The notes below the pieces were generated by a model. The model did not search any database. It was not told the DNA's origin and saw only the letters and a program-made list of their open reading frames with translations. Shown one piece after another: positions 16,609 through 25,605 of a DNA stretch of 52,135 nucleotides. The translations under genes and the position numbers were made by a program. This DNA comes from Betaproteobacteria bacterium HGW-Betaproteobacteria-7. GTDB taxonomy: Bacteria; Pseudomonadota; Gammaproteobacteria; Burkholderiales; Rhodocyclaceae. The stretch lies in the NCBI GenBank assembly GCA_002840765.1, contig PHCE01000004.1, forward strand, positions 135,959 to 188,093, written 5' to 3'. The stretch's first letter is position 1, and every line of letters begins with the position of its first letter.

Positions 16609-19182
16609 TCAGGCGGTTTCGCCGATGCGTCTGCTGATGTGGGCCAGCGCCTCTTCCACCTGGTCGATCAGGATCAGGCAGAGCTCGCCTGGTTGCAGGC
16701 GCTTGAGGGCCGCATCGATGGCGATGAACTCGCCGTCGATGGCGTCGATATGCTTGACCCGCTGAGAATTGGCCAGGCCGGCACGCAGCAGGGCGATCAC
16801 CTCGCCGTCAGCGCGGCCGCGCTGGCAGGCATCCTGGTAGAGGATCACGTCGTCGAAAGCTTCGCCGAGGATTTCCGTCTGCTGACGGATGTCGTCGTCG
16901 CGCCGGTCGCCGGCACCGCTGATGACCACCAGGCGGCGACTTGCCGGCATGTTCTCAATGGCCTTGACCAGAGCCAGCATGGCATCCGGGTTGTGGCCGT
17001 AGTCGGCGATCAGCGTTGCCCCTTGGTAGTCGAAGACATTGAAGCGGCCGGGGGCGGTCGCCGAATCGCTGACGAAGCCGGCCAGCGCCTGTTCGACGCT
17101 TGACCATTCGTAGCCGAGCGCCCAGGCGGTGGCGACAGCGGCCATGACGTTCTCGACCTGGAAACCGATGCTGCCGTTGCGCGTCAGCGGCACGCGCGCC
17201 AGCGGAATGCGATGCTTCTTGCGGCCTTCGCCGCAGACGATGTCAGCGCCGTCCACGTAGAGCACGCGCTTGCCCTGGGCGCGGTGGGTGGCCAGCACCG
17301 GATGCGTCGGGTCGAGGGCGAAGAAGGTGACATCGCCGGAGCAATGGCGGGCCATCGCCGCCACCACCGGATCGGCGGCGTTGAGGACGGCGGTGCCGTT
17401 CGGGGCGACGTTCTCGACGATGACGCGCTTGATCACCGCCAGGTCGTGCACGGTGGTGATGTAGTTGAGGCCGAGGTGGTCGCCGAGGCCGATGTTGGTG
17501 ACCACGGCGACATCGCACATGTCAAAGCCGAGGCCCTCGCGCAGCAAGCCACCGCGCGCCGTCTCCAGCACGGCAGCGTCGACGTCGGGATGGCCGAGCA
17601 CGTTGCGGGCGCTGCGCGGGCCGGAGCAGTCGCCGTCGTCGATGCGCTTGTTCTGCACATAGATGCCGTCGGTGCTGGTCATGCCGACACGCAGGCCATT
17701 CTCTTCAAAGATGCGGCCGATCAGGCGGCTCGTCGTCGTTTTCCCGTTGGTGCCGGTGACGGCGACCACCGGAATGCGGCCGTTGTCGCCATCGGGATAC
17801 ATCATGCCGACGATGGCTTCGCCGACCGGGCGGCCCTTGCCGAACGACGGATCGAGGTGCATGCGCAGGCCGGGCGCCGCATTGACTTCGACGATGCCGC
17901 CACCCTGGTCTTCCAGCGGCTTGAGCATGGTGTCGCAGACGACGTCGATGCCGGCGATGTCGAGGCCGACGGTCTGGGCGGCGGCGACGGCAGCAGCGGC
18001 CAGTTCGGGGTGCACGTCGTCGGTGACGTCAGTGGCGGTGCCGCCGGTGGACAGGTTGGCGTTGTTGCGCAGGATGACACGCACGCCGCGCTCGGGAATC
18101 GAGTCGGCGTTGTATCCCTGCTCGGCCAGGCGGGCGAGGGCGATTTCGTCGAAGCGGATCTTGGTCAGTGAGGTGGCGTGGCCATCCGAGCGGCGCGGAT
18201 CACTATTGACGATATCCACCAGCTGGCGGACCGTGTGCGTGCCATCGCCGACAACCAGCGGCGGATCGCGCCGGGCAGCGGCAATCAGCTTGTCGCCGAT
18301 GACCAGCAGGCGCCAGTCGTGGCCGGGCAGATACTTCTCGACCATGATGTCGTCGCGGAATTCGATGGCGACGCGGTAGGCGCGGCGGATCTGCTCCTCG
18401 CTGGTCAGGTTGACCGAAATGCCCTTGCCCTGATTGCCGTCCTGCGGCTTGACGACGACCGGCAGGCCGATTTCCTGGGCGGCGGCCCAGGCATCGTCCT
18501 CGTCTTCGACCGGCCGGCCGGTGGGCACGGCGACGCCGGAAGCGTGCAGCAGTTGCTTGGTCAGTTCCTTGTCCTGGGCGATGGCTTCGGCGATGGCGCT
18601 GGTGAAACTGGTTTCCGCCGCCTGGATGCGCTTCTGCTTGCTGCCCCAGCCAAACTGCACCAGGCTGCCCTGGGTCAGCCGGCGGCAGGGAATGCCACGG
18701 GCCTGGGCGGCGGCGACGATGGCGCCGGTCGATGGGCCGAGGCGGATATCCTCGTCGAGGTCGCGCAGTTCCTTCAGCGTCCCGTCAAGATCGAAGGGCG
18801 TGTCGTCGAGGGCAGCCTGACACAGTTGCTCGGCGCGTTCGAAGGCCAGCCGGCCGACATCTTCCTCGGTGTATTCGACGACCACCTGGTAGACACCCTT
18901 GTCGATGGTCTGCGCCGTCCGGCTGAAGGTGACCGGGCAACCGGCCTGCGCCTGCAGGCCGAGGGCGGCGAATTCCAGGGCATGAGCGATGGAGACCGTA
19001 TCCAGGTGATCGGTGGGAATCAGCTCGCCGAGCTCAGGAAAACGGGCGCGCAGCCGGCTCTCGAAACCGGGCAGGTCGGCGATGGCACATTCGCCACCGT
19101 TGCAGGTGACGATGGCCTGGATGGCCGTGTGGCGGCTCCACAGGTTGGGGCCGCGCAGGGCACGGATGCGGGAAACGTCCAT
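16609..19182 (-). CDS. cphA: Cyanophycin synthetase CphA
   Basis: An 857-residue ligase that builds cyanophycin, a poly-aspartate backbone with arginine side chains, using ATP. Domains in order are the N-domain (1-160, MDVSRIRALRGPNLWS), an ATP-grasp domain (about 165-480, with LGPSTGAIV and VVVKPQDGNQGKGISVN) and a Mur-ligase-like domain. The Mur part has P-loop VTGTNGKTTTSRLIG (about 490) and a complete C-terminal lobe (DYGHNPDAMLALV, SGAGDRRDDDIRQQ). It begins 18 bases after the paralogue CphA', so both are one transcription unit. No cyanophycinase is visible in the window. Confidence 0.95.
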   Translation of the reverse strand: MDVSRIRALRGPNLWSRHTAIQAIVTCNGGECAIADLPGFESRLRARFPELGELIPTDHLDTVSIAHALEFAALGLQAQAGCPVTFSRTAQTIDKGVYQVVVEYTEEDVGRLAFERAEQLCQAALDDTPFDLDGTLKELRDLDEDIRLGPSTGAIVAAAQARGIPCRRLTQGSLVQFGWGSKQKRIQAAETSFTSAIAEAIAQDKELTKQLLHASGVAVPTGRPVEDEDDAWAAAQEIGLPVVVKPQDGNQGKGISVNLTSEEQIRRAYRVAIEFRDDIMVEKYLPGHDWRLLVIGDKLIAAARRDPPLVVGDGTHTVRQLVDIVNSDPRRSDGHATSLTKIRFDEIALARLAEQGYNADSIPERGVRVILRNNANLSTGGTATDVTDDVHPELAAAAVAAAQTVGLDIAGIDVVCDTMLKPLEDQGGGIVEVNAAPGLRMHLDPSFGKGRPVGEAIVGMMYPDGDNGRIPVVAVTGTNGKTTTSRLIGRIFEENGLRVGMTSTDGIYVQNKRIDDGDCSGPRSARNVLGHPDVDAAVLETARGGLLREGLGFDMCDVAVVTNIGLGDHLGLNYITTVHDLAVIKRVIVENVAPNGTAVLNAADPVVAAMARHCSGDVTFFALDPTHPVLATHRAQGKRVLYVDGADIVCGEGRKKHRIPLARVPLTRNGSIGFQVENVMAAVATAWALGYEWSSVEQALAGFVSDSATAPGRFNVFDYQGATLIADYGHNPDAMLALVKAIENMPASRRLVVISGAGDRRDDDIRQQTEILGEAFDDVILYQDACQRGRADGEVIALLRAGLANSQRVKHIDAIDGEFIAIDAALKRLQPGELCLILIDQVEEALAHISRRIGETA

Positions 19183-19200
19183 GTTCGGTCTTTCTCAGCG

Positions 19201-21444
19201 TTAGATGCGGCTGGCGACGCCGGCGGCCTTGCGGGCACGGCGGGGCAGCAGGGCGAAGGGGTCGGCCAGGTCGAGGCCGTAGGTCTTGATGCCGGTGACG
19301 ATGACATCCTGGGTCAGGCCCAGCGCCCAGCCAGTGGCGACGGCAGCGAGCACGTTGGCGATGGTTTCCGGCTTTTTCGACTTGCCGATCAGGGGCACGT
19401 CACCGAGACGGCAGAGGCGGGCTTCGTCCGGCCCGGTGCCCAGGCAGATGCGGCTTTCGCTGACATAGACCGCGCGTTTGCCGGCCTCCTGGTGGGCGAT
19501 GAGGGCCGGGCATTGCGGGTCGGCGGCGAAGAAAATGACTTCGCCGTCGCACAGCTCGGCAAATTCGGCGACCAGCGGATCGTCGGCATTGAGCACGGCA
19601 TAACCGGAATGCAGTACGACATCGATCTGGGTGCGGTAAGTCGAGCGCCAGGTCGTGTAGTACTCGCCGCCGGTCGGCTGAATATCCCAGCGCGACAAGT
19701 CTTCGACATCGGGCAGCACATTGGTGATGACACCGACCTGACAGCGGTCGTAAGGCAGACCCTCGCCGAGGATGACCTGGCCACCGTTCTCGACCACTGC
19801 CGCCTCGACGGCGCGGTTGAGCAGCAGGCGGCGACCGCCGGCCCAGTTGGCGGCATCGCTCTTCTGTACCTGGCGGCGGCCAAGGAACAGGCCGTCGCTG
19901 CAGGCGACGCCGACATGGCGGCCGGACAGGTGCAGCAGATGGGCTACGAGGCGGGCGACCGGCGTCTTGCCGCGCGAGCCGGTGACGCCGATGACCGGGA
20001 CGCGGCCGCTTTCGCTGGCGGCAAAGAGGTTGTCCATGATCGCCTGGCCGACCGGCCGCGGCTTGCCGATACCCGGCTTGATATGCATCAGCAGGCTGGG
20101 GCCGGCATTGACTTCGACGATGGCGCCGCCCTGTTCGGCCAGCGGCTTGCCGATGTCCTGGCAGACGAGATCGATGCCGGCGATGTCGAGACCGACGACG
20201 CGGGCGGCCAGCGAGGCGATGGCGGCCGTTTCCGGATGGACCTCATCGGTGCAGTCGAAGGCGTGATTGGCGTTGCGCTGGATGAGTACGGTGCGCCCGG
20301 CCACCGGCACGCTGTCGCCGCTGAGCTCCTGGCGTTCCAGTTCAAGGCGGGCGGCGGTATCGATGCGGATCAGTGACAGCGGATGCAGTTCGCTGTTGCC
20401 GCGGCGCGGGTCAGTGTTGACCTGGGTGTCGATCAGTTGCTGGACCGTCGCCTGGCCGTCGCCGGTGACGGTGATGAAATCGCTGCGGTTGGCGGCGACC
20501 AGCTTGCCGCCGACGATCAGCAGGCGGTGCTCGATGCCCGGGATGGAGCGCTCGACGAGCACGCCGGAGCCCTCCTCGACGGCGATGGCGTAGGCCTTGC
20601 GCACCGCGTCGCCGCTGACCAGGTCGATGAAGACGCCGCGCCCGTGGTTGCCGTCGGTTGGCTTGACGACGACCGGATAGCCGATGTCCTCGGCGGCGGC
20701 AACGGCATCGTCGGCATTGTCGACTTCGCGGCCTTCCGGCACCGGAACGCCGACGGCGGCAATCAGCTCCTTGGTCAGATCCTTGTCGCGCGAGATGGTT
20801 TCGGCAATGGCGCTGGTGCGGTCAGTCTCGGCCGTCCAGATACGACGCATGGCGGCGCCGTAGCCGAACTGGACGAGATTGCCGTCGTCGAGCAGACGGA
20901 TGTACGGGATGTCGCGCACATTGGCGGCGTCGACAATGGCAGCAGTGGATGGGCCGAGGTACTTGCGGTCGACCTTGCGGCGCAACGATTTCACCGCCGC
21001 TTCGGTATCGAAAGGCTCGTCGTTGATGGCGGCGAGCAGCAGTTCGCGGCCGAGGTCGAGAGCCAGACGGGTGCACTCACCGTGAAAATCCCTGATCGCC
21101 AGTTTGTAGACGCCGCGCGTCGATGTCTCGCGGGTGCGCCCGAAACCGCCGGGCAGGCCAGCCAGCCCCAACAGTTCAAGACTGACGTGTTCGAGGATAT
21201 GGCCGGCCCAGGTGCCTTCCTGCAGGCGGCGCAGGAAGCCGCCGCGTTCGTCGTAGTTGCAGCGGTGTTCGATCAGGCTGGGCAGCCAGTCCGTCAGGCG
21301 TTCGTAGAGGCCGGGAATCTTGTTGGAGGGAAAGTCTTCCAGTTCGCCGATGTCGATCCAGGTTTCGATTACGGGCCGGTAGGTCCAGATGCTCGGACCA
21401 CGCAGGGAGATCATCTCCCGGAAAATGATGTCTTTTTTGCTCAT
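19201..21444 (-). CDS. cphA': Second cyanophycin synthetase CphA' lacking the C-terminal Mur lobe
   Basis: A 747-residue paralogue of CphA. The N-domain (MISLRGPSIWTYRPVIETWIDIGELE) and ATP-grasp domain (LGPSTAAIVDAANVRDIPYIRLL, VVVKPTDGNHGRGVFID) are intact. The Mur-like domain has an altered P-loop, GVTGSRGKTPVARL, instead of GTNGKTT. The protein ends soon after ATGWALGL, so the terminal lobe present in the neighbouring CphA is missing. Tandem cphA/cphA' pairs are known in Betaproteobacteria such as Cupriavidus. Whether this copy carries out both amino acid additions, or only one, cannot be read from sequence. It is 118 bases downstream of the DUF1854 gene. Confidence 0.93.
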   Translation of the reverse strand: MSKKDIIFREMISLRGPSIWTYRPVIETWIDIGELEDFPSNKIPGLYERLTDWLPSLIEHRCNYDERGGFLRRLQEGTWAGHILEHVSLELLGLAGLPGGFGRTRETSTRGVYKLAIRDFHGECTRLALDLGRELLLAAINDEPFDTEAAVKSLRRKVDRKYLGPSTAAIVDAANVRDIPYIRLLDDGNLVQFGYGAAMRRIWTAETDRTSAIAETISRDKDLTKELIAAVGVPVPEGREVDNADDAVAAAEDIGYPVVVKPTDGNHGRGVFIDLVSGDAVRKAYAIAVEEGSGVLVERSIPGIEHRLLIVGGKLVAANRSDFITVTGDGQATVQQLIDTQVNTDPRRGNSELHPLSLIRIDTAARLELERQELSGDSVPVAGRTVLIQRNANHAFDCTDEVHPETAAIASLAARVVGLDIAGIDLVCQDIGKPLAEQGGAIVEVNAGPSLLMHIKPGIGKPRPVGQAIMDNLFAASESGRVPVIGVTGSRGKTPVARLVAHLLHLSGRHVGVACSDGLFLGRRQVQKSDAANWAGGRRLLLNRAVEAAVVENGGQVILGEGLPYDRCQVGVITNVLPDVEDLSRWDIQPTGGEYYTTWRSTYRTQIDVVLHSGYAVLNADDPLVAEFAELCDGEVIFFAADPQCPALIAHQEAGKRAVYVSESRICLGTGPDEARLCRLGDVPLIGKSKKPETIANVLAAVATGWALGLTQDVIVTGIKTYGLDLADPFALLPRRARKAAGVASRI

Positions 21445-21562
21445 GTTGGTATCGCCCGGCTCCGTAGCGGTGTCGAATTTGTTATGAGGGCAGTCGTCAA
21501 TTATTAACGCTTTACCGTAGTCGCGGATTACCAGCGGCCAAAAAATACCGTTGGTCTAAGAC

Positions 21563-22033
21563 TCACAGGAAGCGGTCGAGCAGTTTGCGGCTGTGCCGGT
21601 CGAGCCCTGCGGGATCGCGAATCAGGAACTGGATGCCGTGGCTGTCGGCGATCAGCAGACGGCCCTGCGGCAGGCGACGGATGTCTTCCTCGCCCTTGAG
21701 CAGGACCTCGGCCGGGCCACGGTCGGTACGCACCTGCCAGGTACTCGGGCAGGCAAAACTGGAGACGGCGAGGATAGCCTCGATTGCCGGCATGAACTCG
21801 CGGCTGGCCAGTTCTTCCTCGATCAGCGCGCGTTCGGCCGCCGGCAGGTCGCTCAGGCGGTCGGCCCAGCCGGCCTCGTGGCCTTCGTTGTTGACCAGGG
21901 CGATGCCGTCGTCGGGGGCGGCGATGGGAAAGGCGCGGACCGGCACGACGCCTTCGTGGCGTTCGCCGTTTTCATTGATCAGGACGAGTCGACCGTAAGC
22001 GTCGCGGTGCAGCTGGAATGGGGTATGCGCCAT
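21563..22033 (-). CDS. DUF1854 protein associated with cyanophycin metabolism
   Basis: A 156-residue cytoplasmic-looking protein with no signal or membrane segment. It matches the DUF1854 pattern: an N-terminal GRLVLINENGERHEGVVPVRAFPI, then FMPAIEAILAVSSFACPSTWQVRTDRGP, and the C-terminal ILIRDPAGLDRHSRKLLD type ending. Members occur beside cyanophycin synthetases together with a particular ABC transporter, exactly as here. The biochemical function is unknown. It starts 9 bases after the transporter stop, so the two are co-expressed. Confidence 0.88.
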   Translation of the reverse strand: MAHTPFQLHRDAYGRLVLINENGERHEGVVPVRAFPIAAPDDGIALVNNEGHEAGWADRLSDLPAAERALIEEELASREFMPAIEAILAVSSFACPSTWQVRTDRGPAEVLLKGEEDIRRLPQGRLLIADSHGIQFLIRDPAGLDRHSRKLLDRFL

Positions 22034-22042
22034 GGCCTTGTC

Positions 22043-24337
22043 TCAGACGTTGACGGTTTTGGGAGCGGCGGGCGCTGCGGGATCGGCGTCCTCAGTATCG
22101 ACATTGCGCACCTGGGCCTGGTAAAGCTTGTAGTAATGGCCTTCGGCAGCCATCAGCACGTCATGGTTGCCGGTCTCGACGATACGGCCGCGATCCATGA
22201 CCACCAGGCGATCGGCCTTGCGCAGCGTGGACAAGCGGTGGGCGATGGCGATCGTCGTGCGGCCGCGCACCAGGTTGTCCAGCGCCTTCTGGATTTCCTT
22301 CTCGGTCTCGGTGTCGACCGAAGAAGTGGCTTCGTCGAGGATCAGGATTTTTGGATCGATCAACAGCGCGCGGGCGATCGAGATGCGCTGGCGCTCGCCG
22401 CCGGACAGGCCCTGGCCGCGTTCACCGACCAGCGAGTCGTAGCCGTGCGCCAGGCGCAGGATGAATTCGTGGGCGTGGGCAGCGCGGGCGGCGGCGATGA
22501 TTTCCTCGCGCGTCGCCTCCGGCTTGCCGTAGGCGATGTTCTCGGCAATGGTGCCGAAGAACAGGAAGGGCTCCTGCAGCACCAGGCCGATGTTGCGGCG
22601 GAATTCGGCGACCGGCACCGAGCGCACGTCGACGTCGTCGATGAAGACGGCGCCTTCGGTGACGTCGTAGAAACGGCAGATCAGGTTCACCAGCGTCGAT
22701 TTGCCGGAGCCGCTGTGGCCGACCAGGCCGATCATCTCGCCCGGCTCGATGACCAGATCGACGTCGCGGGTGACCGCCCGGGTGCCGTAGCGGAAACTGG
22801 CCTGCTTCAGCGTGATGCGCCCTTCAACCTGGCCGAGATGAACCGGCTTGGTCGGTTCCGGCACCGACGACACATGGTCGAGAATATCGAAAATACGCTT
22901 GGCGCCGGCAGCGGCTTTCTGCGTTACCGAAACGATGCGGCTCATTGAATCCAGCCGGGTATAGAAGCGGCTGATGTAGGCGAGGAAGGCGGTGAGCACG
23001 CCGACGGTGATGTCGCCTTCGGAAATCTGCCAGATGCCGAAGCCCCAGACGACGAGTAGCCCGATTTCGGTCATCAGCGTCACCGTCGGCCCGAACAGCG
23101 ACCAGGTGCGGTTAAGTTTGTCGTTGAGCGCCAGATTGTGTTTGTTGGCGTCGCGGAAGCGCTCGGCTTCACGCTTTTCCTGGGCGAAGGCCTTGACCAC
23201 GCGGATGCCGGGAATGGTGTCGGCGAGCACGTTGGTCACTTCGGCCCAGACCCGGTCCACCTTTTCGAAACCGGTGCGCAGGCGGTCGCGCACGGTGTGG
23301 ATCAGCCAGGCGATGAACGGCAGCGGCAGCAGGGTGACCAGCGCCAGCCACGGGTTGATCGAGAAGAGGATGGCCGAGGTCATGGCGATCATCAGCACAT
23401 CGGTGGCGAAATCGAGCAGGTGCAGCGACAGGAAGACGTTGATGCGGTCGGTTTCCGATCCGATCCGCGCCATCAGGTCGCCGGTGCGCTTGCCGCCGAA
23501 GTATTCGAGCGACAGGCCGAGCAGGTGTTCATAGGTGGTGGTGCGCAGGTCGCGGCCGATCCGTTCCGAAACCAGCGCCAGGATGTAGGTGCGCAGCCAG
23601 CCCAGCGCCCAGGCCAGCAGCGCCGCGCCAAACAGGCCGCCGAGATAGAGCATGACCCGGTCCTGGTCGATCGGCTGGCCGTTCTGGAACGGGATCAGAA
23701 TCTCGTCCATCAGCGGCATCGTCAGGTAGGGCGGCACCAGTGTTGCTGCGGTCGACGCCAGCGTCAGCAAAAAACCGGCAAGCAGGCGGCCCTTGTACGG
23801 CCGGGCGAAGCGCCACAGGCGGAACAGCGTCCACGTTGATGGCGGCGTGCTGGTTTCGACGATGCAGATCGGGCATTCGTCCTCGCCCGGCGGCAGCGGC
23901 GCCTTGCATTTCGGGCAGACATCCTCGCTCGGGCGCAGGATGGGCTGGCCGCTGCTCAGGCTGTCGCGCTGCAGGTCGAATTCCGTGATCAGGCGCAGGG
24001 CGGCCAGATTGCGCCCCAGCGTGTAGCGCCAGCAGGCGCGGCGGCCGGCGGGGTCGAGCAGTTCCAGCGTGCCGACGCCGGCATGGTCGTGATGGTCGAG
24101 GCGCCAGCCGGCATTCAGTGGCCATTCGCTAACGTTGCCGTCTGTCGCCGGCCAGGTGAGCAGGCGGCGCTCGGTCAGTACCAGCAGGCCGGGGGCAAAA
24201 TTCAGGCGGTCGTCGAGGTCGGTTTCCAGCCAGGCCTGGATCGTTTCGCCGGTGTGCACAACGGCGGCAACCGGGGCCAACCAGTGGGTCGGCAGGGTGG
24301 GGGTGGAGCCTGCTGCTGCAAGGGGGGAGGGAAGCAT
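22043..24337 (-). CDS. Cyanophycin-associated ABC transporter (zinc-ribbon, permease-ATPase fusion)
   Basis: A 764-residue exporter-type half transporter. An unusual N-terminal cytoplasmic region (about 1-165) resembles a PH-like or DUF1854-like fold and ends in a zinc ribbon, CPKCKAPLPPGEDECPIC. It is followed by six membrane helices and an ATPase domain with Walker A GLVGHSGSGKST, signature LSGGERQR and Walker B ILILDEATSSVD. The start ATG at 24337 is chosen over one 40 codons upstream, which would run into the nirJ promoter. It heads the transporter-DUF1854-cphA'-cphA unit. The substrate is unknown; transport of arginine, dipeptides or a cyanophycin-related compound is speculation. Confidence 0.9.
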   Translation of the reverse strand: MLPSPLAAAGSTPTLPTHWLAPVAAVVHTGETIQAWLETDLDDRLNFAPGLLVLTERRLLTWPATDGNVSEWPLNAGWRLDHHDHAGVGTLELLDPAGRRACWRYTLGRNLAALRLITEFDLQRDSLSSGQPILRPSEDVCPKCKAPLPPGEDECPICIVETSTPPSTWTLFRLWRFARPYKGRLLAGFLLTLASTAATLVPPYLTMPLMDEILIPFQNGQPIDQDRVMLYLGGLFGAALLAWALGWLRTYILALVSERIGRDLRTTTYEHLLGLSLEYFGGKRTGDLMARIGSETDRINVFLSLHLLDFATDVLMIAMTSAILFSINPWLALVTLLPLPFIAWLIHTVRDRLRTGFEKVDRVWAEVTNVLADTIPGIRVVKAFAQEKREAERFRDANKHNLALNDKLNRTWSLFGPTVTLMTEIGLLVVWGFGIWQISEGDITVGVLTAFLAYISRFYTRLDSMSRIVSVTQKAAAGAKRIFDILDHVSSVPEPTKPVHLGQVEGRITLKQASFRYGTRAVTRDVDLVIEPGEMIGLVGHSGSGKSTLVNLICRFYDVTEGAVFIDDVDVRSVPVAEFRRNIGLVLQEPFLFFGTIAENIAYGKPEATREEIIAAARAAHAHEFILRLAHGYDSLVGERGQGLSGGERQRISIARALLIDPKILILDEATSSVDTETEKEIQKALDNLVRGRTTIAIAHRLSTLRKADRLVVMDRGRIVETGNHDVLMAAEGHYYKLYQAQVRNVDTEDADPAAPAAPKTVNV

Positions 24338-24394
24338 CGGGTGAGTATAGCGGAAGGCTCGGGGTGCCCGATTAACGCGGCTATCTGGAAGCGG

Positions 24395-24408
24395 TTGACG
24401 CGTATCAA
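24395..24408. promoter_or_regulatory. FNR/Dnr-type box between the cyanophycin cluster and nirJ
   Basis: TTGAC-GCGT-ATCAA differs from the FNR/Dnr consensus TTGAT-N4-ATCAA by one base. The centre is 64 bases before both the nirJ ATG and the transporter ATG. For nirJ a -10-like TTGAAT lies at 24431. In the other direction TTAATC (24370-24375) is centred 29 bases from the box centre, the distance expected for a class II site. One site may thus serve one or both genes. Confidence 0.7.
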
Positions 24409-24465
24409 GGAGTTCCAAGTTAGCCTGCCGTTGAATACGGCAAAGCCCCCACCACAAGGAAGTCC

Positions 24466-25605
24466 ATGTTCCGCATTTCCCAGTACCTGCAGGAAATCGT
24501 CGCCCCGACGCCGGTCGGCCCCAAACGCAATCCGCCTGGGCCGGTGGTGATCTGGAACCTGATCCGCCGCTGCAATCTGACCTGCAAGCACTGTTACTCG
24601 ATTTCCGCCGACACCAATTTCCCCGGCGAACTGACGACTGAACAGATTTACACGGTGATGGCCGACCTCAAGGCCTTCCGCGTGCCGGTGCTGATCCTCT
24701 CCGGCGGCGAGCCGCTGCTGCGCCCGGATATCTATGACATCGCCAAGCGGGCCAAGGCCGAGGGCTTCTACGTCGGCCTGTCGTCCAACGGTACGCTGAT
24801 CGACAAGGACAACATCGAGCAGATCGCCGAATGCGATTTCAACTATGTCGGTATCTCGCTCGACGGCCTCGGCGCCACGCACGACAAGTTCCGCCGCCTG
24901 GACGGCGCCTTCGACGCGTCGCTGAAAGGCATCCGCCTGTGCCGCGACCTCGGCCTGAAGATCGGTGTCCGCTACACGATGACGCAGGACAATGCCCACG
25001 ACCTGCCCGGCCTGCTCAAGCTGGTCGAGGACGAGGGCATCGACCGCTTTTATTTCTCGCACTTGAACTACGCCGGCCGCGGCAACAAGAACCGCAAGGA
25101 TGATGCCCAGCACCAGTTGACGCGGCAGGCCATGGACCTGCTCTTCGACACCTGTTGGGAGTACAACCAGCGCGGTCTGAACAAGGAATTCACCACCGGC
25201 AACAACGATGCCGACGGCGTCTATTTCCTGCACTGGGTGCGTCGGCGCTTCCCCGACCAGGCAGCCCATATCGAGGCCAAGCTGCATCAGTGGGGCGGCA
25301 ACTCCTCCGGGGTCAATGTCGCCAACATCGATAACCTCGGCAACGTCCATCCCGACACCATGTGGTGGCACTACACGCTGGGCAACGTCAAGGAGCGGCC
25401 GTTCTCGCAGATCTGGCCGGATACCGCCGATCCGCTGATGGCCGGGCTCAAGCAGTACCCGCGGGCGGTCAAGGGACGCTGCGGCAGCTGTGCCTACCTG
25501 GCCCTCTGCAACGGCAACACCCGTGTTCGCGCCTTGCAAATGACCGGCGATCCCTGGGCCGAAGATCCGGGCTGCTATCTCTCCGACGAGGAAATCGCAT
25601 CATGA
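24466..25605 (+). CDS. nirJ: Haem d1 biosynthesis radical SAM protein NirJ
   Basis: A 379-residue radical SAM enzyme that replaces two propionates of the didecarboxysirohaem intermediate by oxo groups. The 4Fe-4S SAM motif CX3CX2C is seen as C36, C40 and C43 (RRCNLTCKHCYS), with the GGEP motif in LILSGGEPLLRPD. A C-terminal cysteine-rich SPASM-like segment (GRCGSCAYLALCNGNTR and DPGCY) should hold a second cluster. The ATG follows an AAGGA ribosome site. It overlaps nirN by 4 bases and begins the second block of the split nir locus. Confidence 0.96.
   Translation: MFRISQYLQEIVAPTPVGPKRNPPGPVVIWNLIRRCNLTCKHCYSISADTNFPGELTTEQIYTVMADLKAFRVPVLILSGGEPLLRPDIYDIAKRAKAEGFYVGLSSNGTLIDKDNIEQIAECDFNYVGISLDGLGATHDKFRRLDGAFDASLKGIRLCRDLGLKIGVRYTMTQDNAHDLPGLLKLVEDEGIDRFYFSHLNYAGRGNKNRKDDAQHQLTRQAMDLLFDTCWEYNQRGLNKEFTTGNNDADGVYFLHWVRRRFPDQAAHIEAKLHQWGGNSSGVNVANIDNLGNVHPDTMWWHYTLGNVKERPFSQIWPDTADPLMAGLKQYPRAVKGRCGSCAYLALCNGNTRVRALQMTGDPWAEDPGCYLSDEEIAS

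Noticed and set aside
18178..20376. 732-residue plus-strand ORF opposite the cphA pair
   Set aside because: Shadow frame with Asp/Gly/Ala/Val-rich composition across two real genes.
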